NCBI GenBank assembly: GCA_937901525.1
Contig: CALDHX010000020.1
Span: 1 to 40,123, forward strand
Reading direction: 5' to 3'
Length of the DNA: 40,123 nucleotides
Origin: an uncultured Bacteroidales bacterium
GTDB lineage: Bacteria; Bacteroidota; Bacteroidia; Bacteroidales; P3
How positions within the stretch are numbered: the first letter of the stretch is position 1; every line of letters begins with the position of its first letter. The position numbers were made by a program, and so were the translations under genes. The notes beneath the pieces are model-generated. The model did not search any database. It saw only the letters and a list, made by a program, of their open reading frames with translations, and was not told the origin of the DNA. This document shows positions 29,917-39,344 of this stretch, one piece after another.

Positions 29917-32304
29917 ATGGTTTTAACTTTAAGTGATTTCATAAAAATATGTGATATTGAATGTGTGTTTGGAAATAAAGATATTTTAAACACAGACATT
30001 TCCTATCTACTTTTTGATTCCAGAAGATTAAACTTTACAGAAAACACCATATTCTTTGCATTAAAAACACAAAACAATGACGGACACAAATTCATAAAAG
30101 AACTTTATGACAAAGGTCTAAGATGTTTTATTTGCCAAGATGTTCCCGATACATCTAATCTTAAAGACGCAGTATTCCTTAAAGTAAACAACACCTTAAA
30201 AGCACTACAAAAATTAGCAAGCTTTGCAAGAGAGTCTTTTAAGAAAGAAGTAATTGCCATAACAGGCTCAAACGGAAAGACTATTGTAAAGGAATGGATT
30301 GTTCAGCTAATAGAAAACACTAAAAAAATCTGTTATTCTCCTCGTAGTTACAACTCACAAATCGGAGTAGCACTCTCTTTATGGCAATTAAACGAAGAAT
30401 TTGAATTAGGACTTTTTGAAGCAGGGATTTCTAAACCTAATGAAATGGAGAAATTACAAGAAATGATTAAACCTACAATAGGAATCTTTACCAATATAGG
30501 CTCGGCACATCAAGTTAATTTCTCATCATTAGACGAAAAAATAGAAGAAAAACTAAAACTCTTCACCTCGTGCAAAACCCTTATCTGCTCACAAGACGAT
30601 GAATACCTATTTAATAAAGTCAATCAATGGTGCAAAGCTCGTAATATAGAACTTATCACTTTCAAATCCTCGGAATTATCAAAAGAATTAAACATTAGTT
30701 TTAAAGACAAAGCAAGTATAGAAAACCTATGTTTATCTTACATAACAGCCTTACACATAGGAGCTGACAAAAACTCATTAAAACAACAAATAAACAACCT
30801 TTCAAACATAGAAATGCGACTTCAACTCAAAGAAGGCTTAGGCGAAGGCATTGTAATAAACGATAGCTATTGCTTTGACCTGACTTCTTTAGAAGCAGCA
30901 TTAGACTACCTAAATCAACACAACAAATCATTAAGCAAAATAGCTATTCTCTCCCCTATGGCAGAGAATCAAAATAACGAATTAAGCTTTAAACAAATCA
31001 ATTCACTGCTTTGCAACAAAGGCATAAACGAATTTTATGCAATAGGCAAAGACTTTTTGCAATACAAAGACCTTTTCACAATAGAAAAAACACACTTCTT
31101 TTCTTCGGTTGAAGAATTTACAGAAAACTTTTCAATAGGCGATTTCTACTCAAAAGCAATTCTGATAAAAGGAGCAAGAACTTTCAATATGGAAAGAATA
31201 TCAAACCTATTAGAATCGCAATCACATCAAACAATACTCGAAGTAAACCTTTCTGCACTAAACGATAACGTAAAATATTTCAAGTCTTTAATAAAACCAC
31301 AAACCAAAATAATGGCAATGGTCAAAGCTTCAAGCTATGGTTGTGGAGCATACGAATTAGCAAAAGACTTAGAACACTTTTCACTTGCAGACTATTTCAC
31401 AGTAGCCTTTGCAGACGAAGCCCTACTGCTAAGAAAAAACGGAATAAAAAGCCCTATTGTAGTAGTAACACCTGAAAAGGAAGCATTAGAAAAAATGATT
31501 AAATACGATATTGAAGTAGTAGTTCACAACTTCTCTACTCTCAATATGATAAAAGAATGCAATTTAAGAATACACTTAAAAATAGATAGCGGAATGCACC
31601 GTTTAGGATTTGAGAAAAAAGACCTAAATCAACTTATCGCATTTCTAAAAAAACACAAAAACCTAAAAATAGCATCTGTATTCTCACATCTTGCTTGTGC
31701 AGACAGCCCTGAATTAGATTTCTTCACACAAGAACAAATCAACTGTTTTGAACAAATCAGTCAAGAAATAACATCTGCCTTTGATTACAAGATTTTAAGA
31801 CATATTTGCAACTCTGCTGCAAGCGTACGCTTCCCACAAGTTCATTATGATATGATTCGCTTAGGAATAGGCATGTATGGCATAGGCGTAAACCAAGAGA
31901 CACAAAAACACCTACGCTATGTACACAAACTACAAAGCCGATTAAGCGAAATACGCACCATAGAAAAAGGCGAAGGCGTTAGCTATATGCGAAGATTCGT
32001 TGCCGAAAAACAAAGCAAAATAGGAGTTATTCCAATAGGCTATGCAGACGGACTAAACAGACACCTTTCCGAAAAGGGTTTTCGTGTTTGGATAAATGGC
32101 AAACTTGCACCTATAATTGGCAGCATTTGTATGGATATGTGTATGATAGACCTAAGTGATATAGAAGCAAAGGTTGGCGATAAGGTAGTAATCTTTGGAG
32201 AAGAAAACCCGGTAGAAAATATGGCAAAAGCCTTAGACACCATAAGTTATGAAGTCTTCACTTCGGTATCTCAAAGAATAAAAAGAGTATACTTTCACGA
32301 GTAA
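29917..32304 (+). CDS. murF-alr: Bifunctional MurF ligase / alanine racemase
   Basis: A 795-residue fusion, known in Bacteroidetes, that both makes D-alanine and joins D-Ala-D-Ala to the peptidoglycan precursor. MurF part (about 1-435): ATP loop ITGSNGKT (115-122), FEAGISKPNEME and FTNIGSAHQ. Alr part (about 438-795): N-terminal ILEVNLSALNDNVKYFKS, PLP lysine K470 in MVKASSYGCGAYEL, RLGIGMYGIG and the catalytic-tyrosine region GEGVSYMRRF, then GSICMDMCMIDLSD. In the MurF C-terminal domain the usual DSYN(S/A) reads NDSYCFD (315-321), an unusual substitution. Monocistronic. Confidence 0.95.
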   Translation: MVLTLSDFIKICDIECVFGNKDILNTDISYLLFDSRRLNFTENTIFFALKTQNNDGHKFIKELYDKGLRCFICQDVPDTSNLKDAVFLKVNNTLKALQKLASFARESFKKEVIAITGSNGKTIVKEWIVQLIENTKKICYSPRSYNSQIGVALSLWQLNEEFELGLFEAGISKPNEMEKLQEMIKPTIGIFTNIGSAHQVNFSSLDEKIEEKLKLFTSCKTLICSQDDEYLFNKVNQWCKARNIELITFKSSELSKELNISFKDKASIENLCLSYITALHIGADKNSLKQQINNLSNIEMRLQLKEGLGEGIVINDSYCFDLTSLEAALDYLNQHNKSLSKIAILSPMAENQNNELSFKQINSLLCNKGINEFYAIGKDFLQYKDLFTIEKTHFFSSVEEFTENFSIGDFYSKAILIKGARTFNMERISNLLESQSHQTILEVNLSALNDNVKYFKSLIKPQTKIMAMVKASSYGCGAYELAKDLEHFSLADYFTVAFADEALLLRKNGIKSPIVVVTPEKEALEKMIKYDIEVVVHNFSTLNMIKECNLRIHLKIDSGMHRLGFEKKDLNQLIAFLKKHKNLKIASVFSHLACADSPELDFFTQEQINCFEQISQEITSAFDYKILRHICNSAASVRFPQVHYDMIRLGIGMYGIGVNQETQKHLRYVHKLQSRLSEIRTIEKGEGVSYMRRFVAEKQSKIGVIPIGYADGLNRHLSEKGFRVWINGKLAPIIGSICMDMCMIDLSDIEAKVGDKVVIFGEENPVENMAKALDTISYEVFTSVSQRIKRVYFHE

Positions 32305-32356
32305 GAAAAAAACAAAGAATTTTTCAAAAAATATCTTCTAAAAAAGAATATTTGAC

Positions 32357-32472
32357 GTGTAAATTTGGAATAAATTTACGCCTAAAAAGAACACGAAATC
32401 TTCCTTTTTCGCATATCATATATATATGTATCATAAACAAATGATATCTTGTTGAAATTTATAAGGAAGATT
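32357..32472. repeat. Series of inverted repeats in convergent intergenic region
   Basis: Within 32305-32496 three sets occur. GTGTAAATTT (32357-32366) with AAATTTACGC (32372-32381), one wobble, loop GGAAT. AATCTTCCTT (32397-32406) with AAGGAAGATT (32463-32472), perfect. Inside the latter, ATATCAT (32413-32419) with ATGATAT (32441-32447) and the palindrome CATATATATATG. No open reading frame of note. Transcript ends for murF-alr are the simplest reading, but no clean T-run follows on the plus strand. Confidence 0.6.
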
Positions 32473-32484
32473 AAAAAGAATTAT

Positions 32485-32518
32485 AAAAAGCCTTCTTTAT
32501 TTTTTCCAAAACGAAGGC
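32485..32518 (-). terminator. Terminator spanning the trkH stop codon
   Basis: On the minus strand GCCTTC (32518 to 32513) and GAAGGC (32495 to 32490) form a stem whose loop contains the trkH stop (32499 to 32497), and TTTTTA follows. Confidence 0.55.
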
Positions 32519-33960
32519 ATAAATAACACAATTACCGTTGCTATTTCCAAACGACCAAGATACATTGCTAAGGAAAGAACTAATTTTGCAGCATCGGGAA
32601 AATGAGCAAAGCAACCAAAGCCACCGCTTTCGCCTAATCCAGGTCCCATATTAAAGACACAACTTACTGCCGCACCTATTGCCTCTTCTATTCCAATGCC
32701 CGAACAAATCAAAGCAAAGGAAACCAAAATCAAAAGCAAGATAAACATCAAGAAAATAGCCATTACATTATTAATTACACTATCTTGCACAATTCTTCCG
32801 TCCATTTTCACCGGAATAAAGGCTTGTGAATGCACCCCTCTCCTAATTACACTTCTTGCATTTTTAAATAAAAGCAATACTCTAACCAATTTCAAACCTC
32901 CCGTTGTACTTCCACTCATTGCACCTGAGAACATAAGAAGTAAAATAACCCAAACAGCAGGCAAAGACCAACTTGTGTAATCTGCCGAAACAAATCCCGT
33001 ACTTGTAATAAAGCTTACGGTTTGAAACAAAGCATTTCTTAGCGTCAATTCAAAATTTGCAGAAGAGTTGTAGGTGAATAAGAAAATCAAAACAAAGGCA
33101 AAAATAATTCCACCAACGTATGCTTTAAATTCATCATTGTTTTTCAAGGCAGAAAACTGACCTTTCAAAAGGCGATAAATCAATAAAAAGTTTATTCCCG
33201 CAGGCAACATAAAGAGAATCATCATATATTGAATCAAAGGAGAGAAACCAGCAGCAGAAGTATTTTTTGTAGAAAATCCTCCTGAGGCAAGAGTAGAAAA
33301 AGCATGACAAATAGCATCAAAAAACTCCATTCCACAAAGCCAATACACAAGACAACAAATCATTGTAAGCACTGCATAAATTCCACAAATGATTTTTCCT
33401 GTTGTTGCAATATGTGGAGAGATTTTTGTCTTACTTGGACCTGCACTCTCTGCCGAAAACAACGCCATTCCACCTCCTCCAATAAAAGGAACAAAGGAAA
33501 CAACAATTACAACTATTCCTACACCTCCTATCCAATGAGTTAAACTTCTCCAAAACAAAATTCCCTTTGGCAAACTCTCAACATCGCTTAAAATAGTTGC
33601 ACCCGTAGTAGTAAGACCTGAAAGAGTTTCAAAAACAGCATCAGCAATATTTGAAATATAACCTCCAATCAAATAAGGCAACGAACCAAAAAAGCCAATC
33701 AAAAGCCAAATCAACGCAACAATTGAAATACCTAATCGTTTATCTATGCTTAATTGTTTATCAACTCTTTTAATCCTACAAATCAAACCTACACTTAGAG
33801 TAATCAAAGTTGAAAAAAGCAAAGCAAAAAAGTCTCCTTGCCTATAATATAAGGAAGGAAGTAGGCTCAAAGCCATAAAACCTGCCTCCAAAATAAGAAG
33901 CAATCCAATAACCCTTAGCCCTGTAATGATTTGTGTAGTATTTTTCCCTTTCATAACCAA
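32497..33960 (-). CDS. trkH: TrkH-type potassium uptake protein (first paralogue)
   Basis: A 487-residue membrane channel subunit of a Trk K+ uptake system. Four pore loops with selectivity-filter signatures are visible: LSGLTTTGATILSD, STLASGGFSTKN, ITSTGFVSADYTSW and VFNMGPGLGESGGFG. Transmembrane segments flank each. TrkA (encoded two genes upstream) is the cytoplasmic NAD-binding gate. The start may be M1 or M3 (MVMKGKN). It lies 3 bp after the second trkH gene, so the trio is one operon ending at the terminator at 32490-32518. Confidence 0.93.
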   Translation of the reverse strand: MVMKGKNTTQIITGLRVIGLLLILEAGFMALSLLPSLYYRQGDFFALLFSTLITLSVGLICRIKRVDKQLSIDKRLGISIVALIWLLIGFFGSLPYLIGGYISNIADAVFETLSGLTTTGATILSDVESLPKGILFWRSLTHWIGGVGIVVIVVSFVPFIGGGGMALFSAESAGPSKTKISPHIATTGKIICGIYAVLTMICCLVYWLCGMEFFDAICHAFSTLASGGFSTKNTSAAGFSPLIQYMMILFMLPAGINFLLIYRLLKGQFSALKNNDEFKAYVGGIIFAFVLIFLFTYNSSANFELTLRNALFQTVSFITSTGFVSADYTSWSLPAVWVILLLMFSGAMSGSTTGGLKLVRVLLLFKNARSVIRRGVHSQAFIPVKMDGRIVQDSVINNVMAIFLMFILLLILVSFALICSGIGIEEAIGAAVSCVFNMGPGLGESGGFGCFAHFPDAAKLVLSLAMYLGRLEIATVIVLFMPSFWKK

Positions 33961-33963
33961 AGA

Positions 33964-35415
33964 TTAACTTCTTCCCCAAACCGATTTTGAAAACAAAGCA
34001 AAGAAAGCATAAATTTCCAAACGACCTATTAGCATCAAAACCATCAATATATATTTTGAAACAATATTTAAATCTCCGTAAGAAAAGCCCTCTGCAATTG
34101 AACCCATAATCGGCCCCATATTACTAATAGATGCTGCCGACAAAGACAAGGAAACAATAAATCCATTACCCATAACAGAAAACGAAAAAGCACCTGCGAG
34201 AAATATTAACAAGAAAAGAAAAAAGAAACCAAAAATCAACCTCACCGATTCATCTCTTAACGCCTTTCCATTGTAGCGAACGGGAATTATTGCACGAGGG
34301 TGGAAAATTCTTTTCAAACTAACAGGAATATATCTAATCAAAACAAGCACTCTTACAATCTTCAAGCCCGTAGAAGAAGAAGCTGAGCAACCTCCAATGA
34401 ACATTAAAAAAATAAAAATAATGGTTGGCAACATTCCTAGCGAGTTTACTTGCAAGTCAAAGCCAGTTGAAGAAACAATAGAAACGACATAAAAAAGCGA
34501 TATTTTAATTGCCGAAAAAAAATCATAGTTTTTAAAAAATATTTCAAAGAAAAAAAGAAAAAAAGTAAAGAAAAAAATTAAAAAAACATAGAATTTTAAT
34601 TGTTCATCTTTTAATAGTCTTTTCCATTTACCCTTAAAGGCAAAAAGAAACAAAAAATAGCTTATTCCAGACAAAAACATAAAGAGAATAATCACATATT
34701 GAGAATAAGTAGAGTAAGAACCAATATTACCATTTGAGACAGAAAATCCACCAGTTGAAATAGTAGAAAAAGAATGACAAAGAGCCTCAAACCAATTCAT
34801 TTCACCCCTTACAAGCAAAAGAAAACAAAACAAGGTAAGTAAAGAATATATTGTAAAAATCTTATAAACCGTATTTCTAATATGAGGAGAATCCTTTTCC
34901 TTTTCAATAGAGTTAAACTCTGCATTAAACAAATTATTAGCACCATTACGCATTGTTTTAAGAAAAAGAATAATAAAAACAGCAAAGCCTAATCCACCTA
35001 CCCATTGTGTAAAACTTCTATAAAGCAATAAGCCTTTTGGCATAATAGAAACATCTTTTATCACACTCGCACCCGTAGTTGTAAAACCAGAATAAGACTC
35101 AAACAAAGCATTTGTAAAACTAAATCCATAAATCATATAAGGCAAAGCACCAAAAACAGGCATTATCAACCACAAAAGCCCAATTAAAAGCCGTCCATCT
35201 TTCTTTGAAATCAAAGAAGTGTAGTTTCTATTTCTATATGCAAGCAAAAAACCTACAAAAGCCGTAAACAAGAAAGAAATAATAAAAGGAAGATAGTTAT
35301 CATCAAACAAATAAGAGCATAATCCAGAGATAAAAAACACTACGGAAAAGAACAATAAGTTCATTCCGAAAATATAGAAAAAAATCTTCTTATTAAGATT
35401 TCTTGTAATAAACAT
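33964..35415 (-). CDS. trkH: TrkH-type potassium uptake protein (second paralogue)
   Basis: A 483-residue TrkH protein, clearly homologous to its downstream neighbour but well diverged. Filter regions: YSGFTTTGASVIKDV, STISTGGFSVSNG, VSSTGFDLQVNS and AASISNMGPIMGS. Long stretches of phenylalanine-rich membrane segments are seen (FFFTFFLFFFEIFF). It lies 12 bp after trkA and 3 bp before the other trkH. TrkH normally acts as a homodimer; two adjacent divergent copies could form a heterodimer or give systems with different affinity. Confidence 0.93.
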   Translation of the reverse strand: MFITRNLNKKIFFYIFGMNLLFFSVVFFISGLCSYLFDDNYLPFIISFLFTAFVGFLLAYRNRNYTSLISKKDGRLLIGLLWLIMPVFGALPYMIYGFSFTNALFESYSGFTTTGASVIKDVSIMPKGLLLYRSFTQWVGGLGFAVFIILFLKTMRNGANNLFNAEFNSIEKEKDSPHIRNTVYKIFTIYSLLTLFCFLLLVRGEMNWFEALCHSFSTISTGGFSVSNGNIGSYSTYSQYVIILFMFLSGISYFLFLFAFKGKWKRLLKDEQLKFYVFLIFFFTFFLFFFEIFFKNYDFFSAIKISLFYVVSIVSSTGFDLQVNSLGMLPTIIFIFLMFIGGCSASSSTGLKIVRVLVLIRYIPVSLKRIFHPRAIIPVRYNGKALRDESVRLIFGFFFLFLLIFLAGAFSFSVMGNGFIVSLSLSAASISNMGPIMGSIAEGFSYGDLNIVSKYILMVLMLIGRLEIYAFFALFSKSVWGRS

Positions 35416-35427
35416 TTAGAGTAGTAA

Positions 35428-36768
35428 TTAGTTAAAAAGTTTCATTAGTTTATTAGCCGATTCAGGAATTGTAAAGGCTACGACCTTATCACCCGGCATA
35501 ATTTGAACATTACCCTTTGCAATATAAGCCTCATTGTTTCTTATCACCCCGCCAATGTTTACTCCCTTAGGCAAATCCAAATACATAATTGGTTTTTTCG
35601 TTATAGGAGCACCCTCTTTTACCAAAACCTCTACCACTTCCGCATCAATACCCGATAGCCACTTACTTGAAGTTACATTAGCATTAAGAGTAAATCTCGC
35701 AATGTAAGAAGCAGTAATCAATTTCTTATTTATAATTGTATCAATACCTATTTCCTGACTAACATCTATATAACTAACATTTTCAACCAAAGCAATAGTC
35801 TTTTTCACTCCTTGTTTGTGAGCGTGAAGACAAGCAAGAATATTAGTTTCCGAAGAATCGGTTAGAGCAATAAAAGCATCTGTTTCATCTAACCCCTCGT
35901 CCATAAGAAGATTTATATCATTTCCGTTGCCGTTTATAATCATTGTGCGATTCAAATCATCAACAAGTTGAAAACAACGCTCTTTATTCATCTCTATTAA
36001 CTTCAAATCAATATCGTTTTGAAGATTTAGAGCTGCTCTTTTACCAATTCGTCCACCTCCGAGTATCATTGCATTTTTGATTTGATAATCTCGCTTACCT
36101 CCAAGTTCTTTTATTTTTTCTATACTTTCAGGTTTAGCAATCAAATACACCAAATCATCTTTCATATACATATCAGGACCGGCAGGAATTATGGTTTTAC
36201 CCTTACGAATAATACAAATCGCTCTCGCTTCCAAGTTTGGATAAAGCTGTCCCATTTCTGCCATAGTTTTATTCAAAAGAAGAGCATTTTTATCCAAACG
36301 CATCATATAGACAAGCAAGAGTCCATTGCTAAAATCAAATATTTCGGTTGCAGTATTTCTTGTAAGCAAGTTTGTAATCTCCTTTGCGGCTATTCTTTCG
36401 GGGCAAACCATTTCATCAACCCCTAATCCTTTGAACATACTCTTGTTTTCCTCGTTTAAATACTCCAAAGTACTAACACGAGCAATACAACGCTTTGCTC
36501 CAAGTCTTTTTCCAAGAATGCAAGTCATTAGATTGATACTCTCTTCGTGCAAAACAGAAATCAAAAGGTCGCAAGAAGCAACGCCAGCCTCTTTAAGAGT
36601 TTCAATAGATGTAGAATTACCGGCAATAGTCAAAAGGTCCGAATCGGCTTGTAGCATATTGAGTAATTCCGAGTGAGGATCAACCACAGTAATGTTGTGT
36701 TTAATCTTAGAAAGTGAACGAGCAAGGTGAAAACCTACTTCTCCATCGCCTGCAATTATAATATCCAT
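35428..36768 (-). CDS. trkA: Trk system potassium uptake protein TrkA
   Basis: A 446-residue cytoplasmic regulatory subunit with two RCK units. Nucleotide-binding loops: IIAGDGEVGFHLARSLS (residues 3-19) and MILGGGRIGKRAALNLQ in the second half, each followed by a TrkA-C domain (for example PGDKVVAFTIPES at the end). It gates the TrkH channels in response to NAD(H) or ATP. First gene of the trkA-trkH-trkH operon; 22 bp after the outer-membrane gene upstream, with no evident promoter between. Confidence 0.95.
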   Translation of the reverse strand: MDIIIAGDGEVGFHLARSLSKIKHNITVVDPHSELLNMLQADSDLLTIAGNSTSIETLKEAGVASCDLLISVLHEESINLMTCILGKRLGAKRCIARVSTLEYLNEENKSMFKGLGVDEMVCPERIAAKEITNLLTRNTATEIFDFSNGLLLVYMMRLDKNALLLNKTMAEMGQLYPNLEARAICIIRKGKTIIPAGPDMYMKDDLVYLIAKPESIEKIKELGGKRDYQIKNAMILGGGRIGKRAALNLQNDIDLKLIEMNKERCFQLVDDLNRTMIINGNGNDINLLMDEGLDETDAFIALTDSSETNILACLHAHKQGVKKTIALVENVSYIDVSQEIGIDTIINKKLITASYIARFTLNANVTSSKWLSGIDAEVVEVLVKEGAPITKKPIMYLDLPKGVNIGGVIRNNEAYIAKGNVQIMPGDKVVAFTIPESANKLMKLFN

Positions 36769-36790
36769 AATATGTATCTAAATATTCTTT

Positions 36791-39250
36791 TTACATTCCA
36801 CCGCCTCCACCTTCTCCTGATGAGGCTTGTTTATTTTCAAGTTCTAATTTTCCAAATTTTAGTTTGATTCCAAACGATATAAATCTACTATTAGTTACGC
36901 TTGTATTGTATGAATGATAGTAAGGAGCAAAATTACTATTTGAATTCTTATTCCAATTGAATGGATCTTGAATTCTTAAAGACAAACTCAAACGATTGTC
37001 AAAGAAATTAGCAGTTGCTCCAAGATATAGGTTATAATAATATCCTGATTGACCAAATATGCCTTTTGTTGGCGTGCGAACATGTGCTCCTGCAAAGATT
37101 TGGAATTGTTTTGAAAACCTTGACCAAAGATTTGCATTACCATACAAGTACACACTCTCTTGTCGGTAATTATTTCCATCGATATAAGTCATCTCATCAA
37201 TGTTATGAGAAAGTGTAGAGAAGAGATTCAAGTTTGCAAAAGCACCTAATCTTATATTTCCAAAGACTCTAAGACTTTGAGTAAAGGAAGAACCTAAATT
37301 ATAAGGCATTGAGTAATTTATATGGCGACCTATATACTCATCATAAATCAAATCGGTAACCATACTAATAGAATTGCGATTCCAAGTAGCGTCATAATCC
37401 ACCATAATGTAGCCTGCTTTCATAAAAAACTTACTCCAACCCACTCCAAGACGATGTGAATATGAGTTTTCAAGGTCTCTATTTCCTACACTATAACTTT
37501 CTTCTGAGTAATTACGGAAAGTTGTAATATTATTAATAGATGGCTTAGAGGTAGAAAGACTATAACTTATATCAAAGTCGTGCATAGATTTTGTTCTATA
37601 AGAAAGGCGAATTCTTGGACGCATTGTGAAGAAGAACGCATTAGTATCATCTGCAAAATAGGCATTTTGAGAGATAAAATCTCTAAGCTCTGCATCTGCA
37701 TTCAAGCCAACACTCATTGTAAAGTCTTTTATCTTATATCTCCAATCGACATATCCGCTTGCTTCATAGTTATTGCTATGTTTATCAAAGGAACGCAACG
37801 AGTCTATAAGACTATAAACCTGCGAAACTGAGTCAAACATATTTACGTCTTTAATATTGTAATCATTATCAACGCCTAAGGTCAAGCCTGCTGAGATTTC
37901 TCCATTTTCATTATAAGGTTTTGTGTATCGAGTATCCAATGAGAAATTGTAACTATCGGAAGAGGTTTCGTATTGTTTATTTAGGTTAGTGAAAAGAGGG
38001 TTTTCTTGTAAGTAATTTCTTATTGAAGTCTCTGTTGCAAAATCAGGAGAAAAGTTTCCATACAATGAAACATTTAATCTATGCCCTTTATCATCAAACT
38101 TCTTTTGATAATCTGCACTAACATAACCCCAAGATGAGAATCCTTTGTTTGAAGTTTCCGACAAGAATCTTGTTTCTATTTTTTCTTGGTCTTTATAATC
38201 CCAACGTGTTCTTTCACCTGTTGCTTTAACATCATTGTAATCTGGACCAAAGCCTGCGTGCATTCCTACCTCTTGTGTAGAGTCTATTTCATAATCTACA
38301 TTAAACGAAAGCCAACCTCCATAACTTTTTGAATCGTTTTCGTTATGATTTATCTCATGATAAAGAGTATCAACTCCCGGTTCGCTATCAGGATTAAAAG
38401 AAGTAACATAACTATCGCTTACAGAATGACTATTATTTATATTAAAACTTGAATAAAAGCCAATGTTGAGTTTTTCATTCGCCCAAACGTATGAAAGATG
38501 TGGTCTTATATCTCCTTTTGTATTTACTTCCGAGCCAAAACTTATGAAATGGTTTTTCTTAATCTTTGTATTAGTAATGATATTTATCACACCGCAACCC
38601 GAAGAATTAGCATATTTTGCAGGAGGATTAGTCATTACCTCAATTTTTTGAAGAGCATTTGCAGGCAAGTTTTCCAAAAATGTTTTCAAACCGTCTTCTT
38701 TTATCTTTGAAGGCTTGTCATTGAGCCATATCTCTACACAACTAACGCCTTGAAGCGTGATATTTCCTTCGGCATCTACTTGTACTCCCGGTGCATTTTG
38801 CAAAGCATCGGTTGTCGTACCGGTTTGAATCGAAGGGTCGTCCTCTACGCTATACACAGTCTTGTCTCCGTCCATAGAATACAAAGGACGCTGTGCCACA
38901 ATCTCAACTCCGTCAAGGATTTCAACCGATTTTTCGAGCAAAACAGTACCTAAATTCAATTTATCTTTATATGTGATTAGTTTTTCAAAGGGTTTATATC
39001 CTATGTAAGAGATTCTCAAAATATAATCCCCGTCTTTTACCCCTCGAATAACGAATGCACCTTTTTCATTAGAGATTGCACCCTTTACAAACGTGCTATC
39101 CGATGTTTTTAACAAGCCTACATTGGCAAAAAGAATGTTTTCTTTTGTTTCCTTATCCTTTAATTCTCCCTTTATTTGAGCCTGCATTTGCAAAGCAAAG
39201 AAAGAGAAAAACAGAGCAAAAAATAATGCTTTAAAATTAGCGTTTCGCAT
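36791..39250 (-). CDS. Outer membrane beta-barrel protein, TonB receptor-like
   Basis: An 819-residue exported protein with signal peptide (MRNANFKALFFALFFSFFAL) and AQ cleavage region near 24. Residues about 25-110 are a carboxypeptidase regulatory-like fold (IKGELKDKETKENILFANVG, ISYIGYKPFEK). Then a plug-like domain (TDALQNAPGVQVDAEGNITL, IEVMTNPPAKYANSSGCGVI) and a long beta-barrel of alternating aromatic strands. It ends with a glycine-rich tail ASSGEGGGGGM. This is the OMP_b-brl_3 type that resembles TonB receptors but whose ligand is unknown. There is no SusD partner, so it is not a SusC-type glycan importer. Confidence 0.88.
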   Translation of the reverse strand: MRNANFKALFFALFFSFFALQMQAQIKGELKDKETKENILFANVGLLKTSDSTFVKGAISNEKGAFVIRGVKDGDYILRISYIGYKPFEKLITYKDKLNLGTVLLEKSVEILDGVEIVAQRPLYSMDGDKTVYSVEDDPSIQTGTTTDALQNAPGVQVDAEGNITLQGVSCVEIWLNDKPSKIKEDGLKTFLENLPANALQKIEVMTNPPAKYANSSGCGVINIITNTKIKKNHFISFGSEVNTKGDIRPHLSYVWANEKLNIGFYSSFNINNSHSVSDSYVTSFNPDSEPGVDTLYHEINHNENDSKSYGGWLSFNVDYEIDSTQEVGMHAGFGPDYNDVKATGERTRWDYKDQEKIETRFLSETSNKGFSSWGYVSADYQKKFDDKGHRLNVSLYGNFSPDFATETSIRNYLQENPLFTNLNKQYETSSDSYNFSLDTRYTKPYNENGEISAGLTLGVDNDYNIKDVNMFDSVSQVYSLIDSLRSFDKHSNNYEASGYVDWRYKIKDFTMSVGLNADAELRDFISQNAYFADDTNAFFFTMRPRIRLSYRTKSMHDFDISYSLSTSKPSINNITTFRNYSEESYSVGNRDLENSYSHRLGVGWSKFFMKAGYIMVDYDATWNRNSISMVTDLIYDEYIGRHINYSMPYNLGSSFTQSLRVFGNIRLGAFANLNLFSTLSHNIDEMTYIDGNNYRQESVYLYGNANLWSRFSKQFQIFAGAHVRTPTKGIFGQSGYYYNLYLGATANFFDNRLSLSLRIQDPFNWNKNSNSNFAPYYHSYNTSVTNSRFISFGIKLKFGKLELENKQASSGEGGGGGM

Positions 39251-39291
39251 AAATATTTTATTTTTAAAAATTACTAACTCTTAGAAAAATG

Positions 39292-39320
39292 CAAATTTAA
39301 AGACTTTTTACGTATTTTTG
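39292..39320. promoter_or_regulatory. Divergent -7 elements (outer membrane barrel / nuclease)
   Basis: Minus-strand TAAATTTG (39299 to 39292) points to the barrel gene; plus-strand TATTTTTG (39313-39320) points to the nuclease gene, 25 nt before its ATG. Neither has a clear TTTG at -33. Confidence 0.45.
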
Positions 39321-39344
39321 CATAAAACTTTAACTTTTTTTGAT

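Noticed and set aside
36791..39250. SusC-type nutrient importer
   Set aside because: No SusD-like gene lies beside it and the barrel and plug match the family-14905 outer membrane type better.
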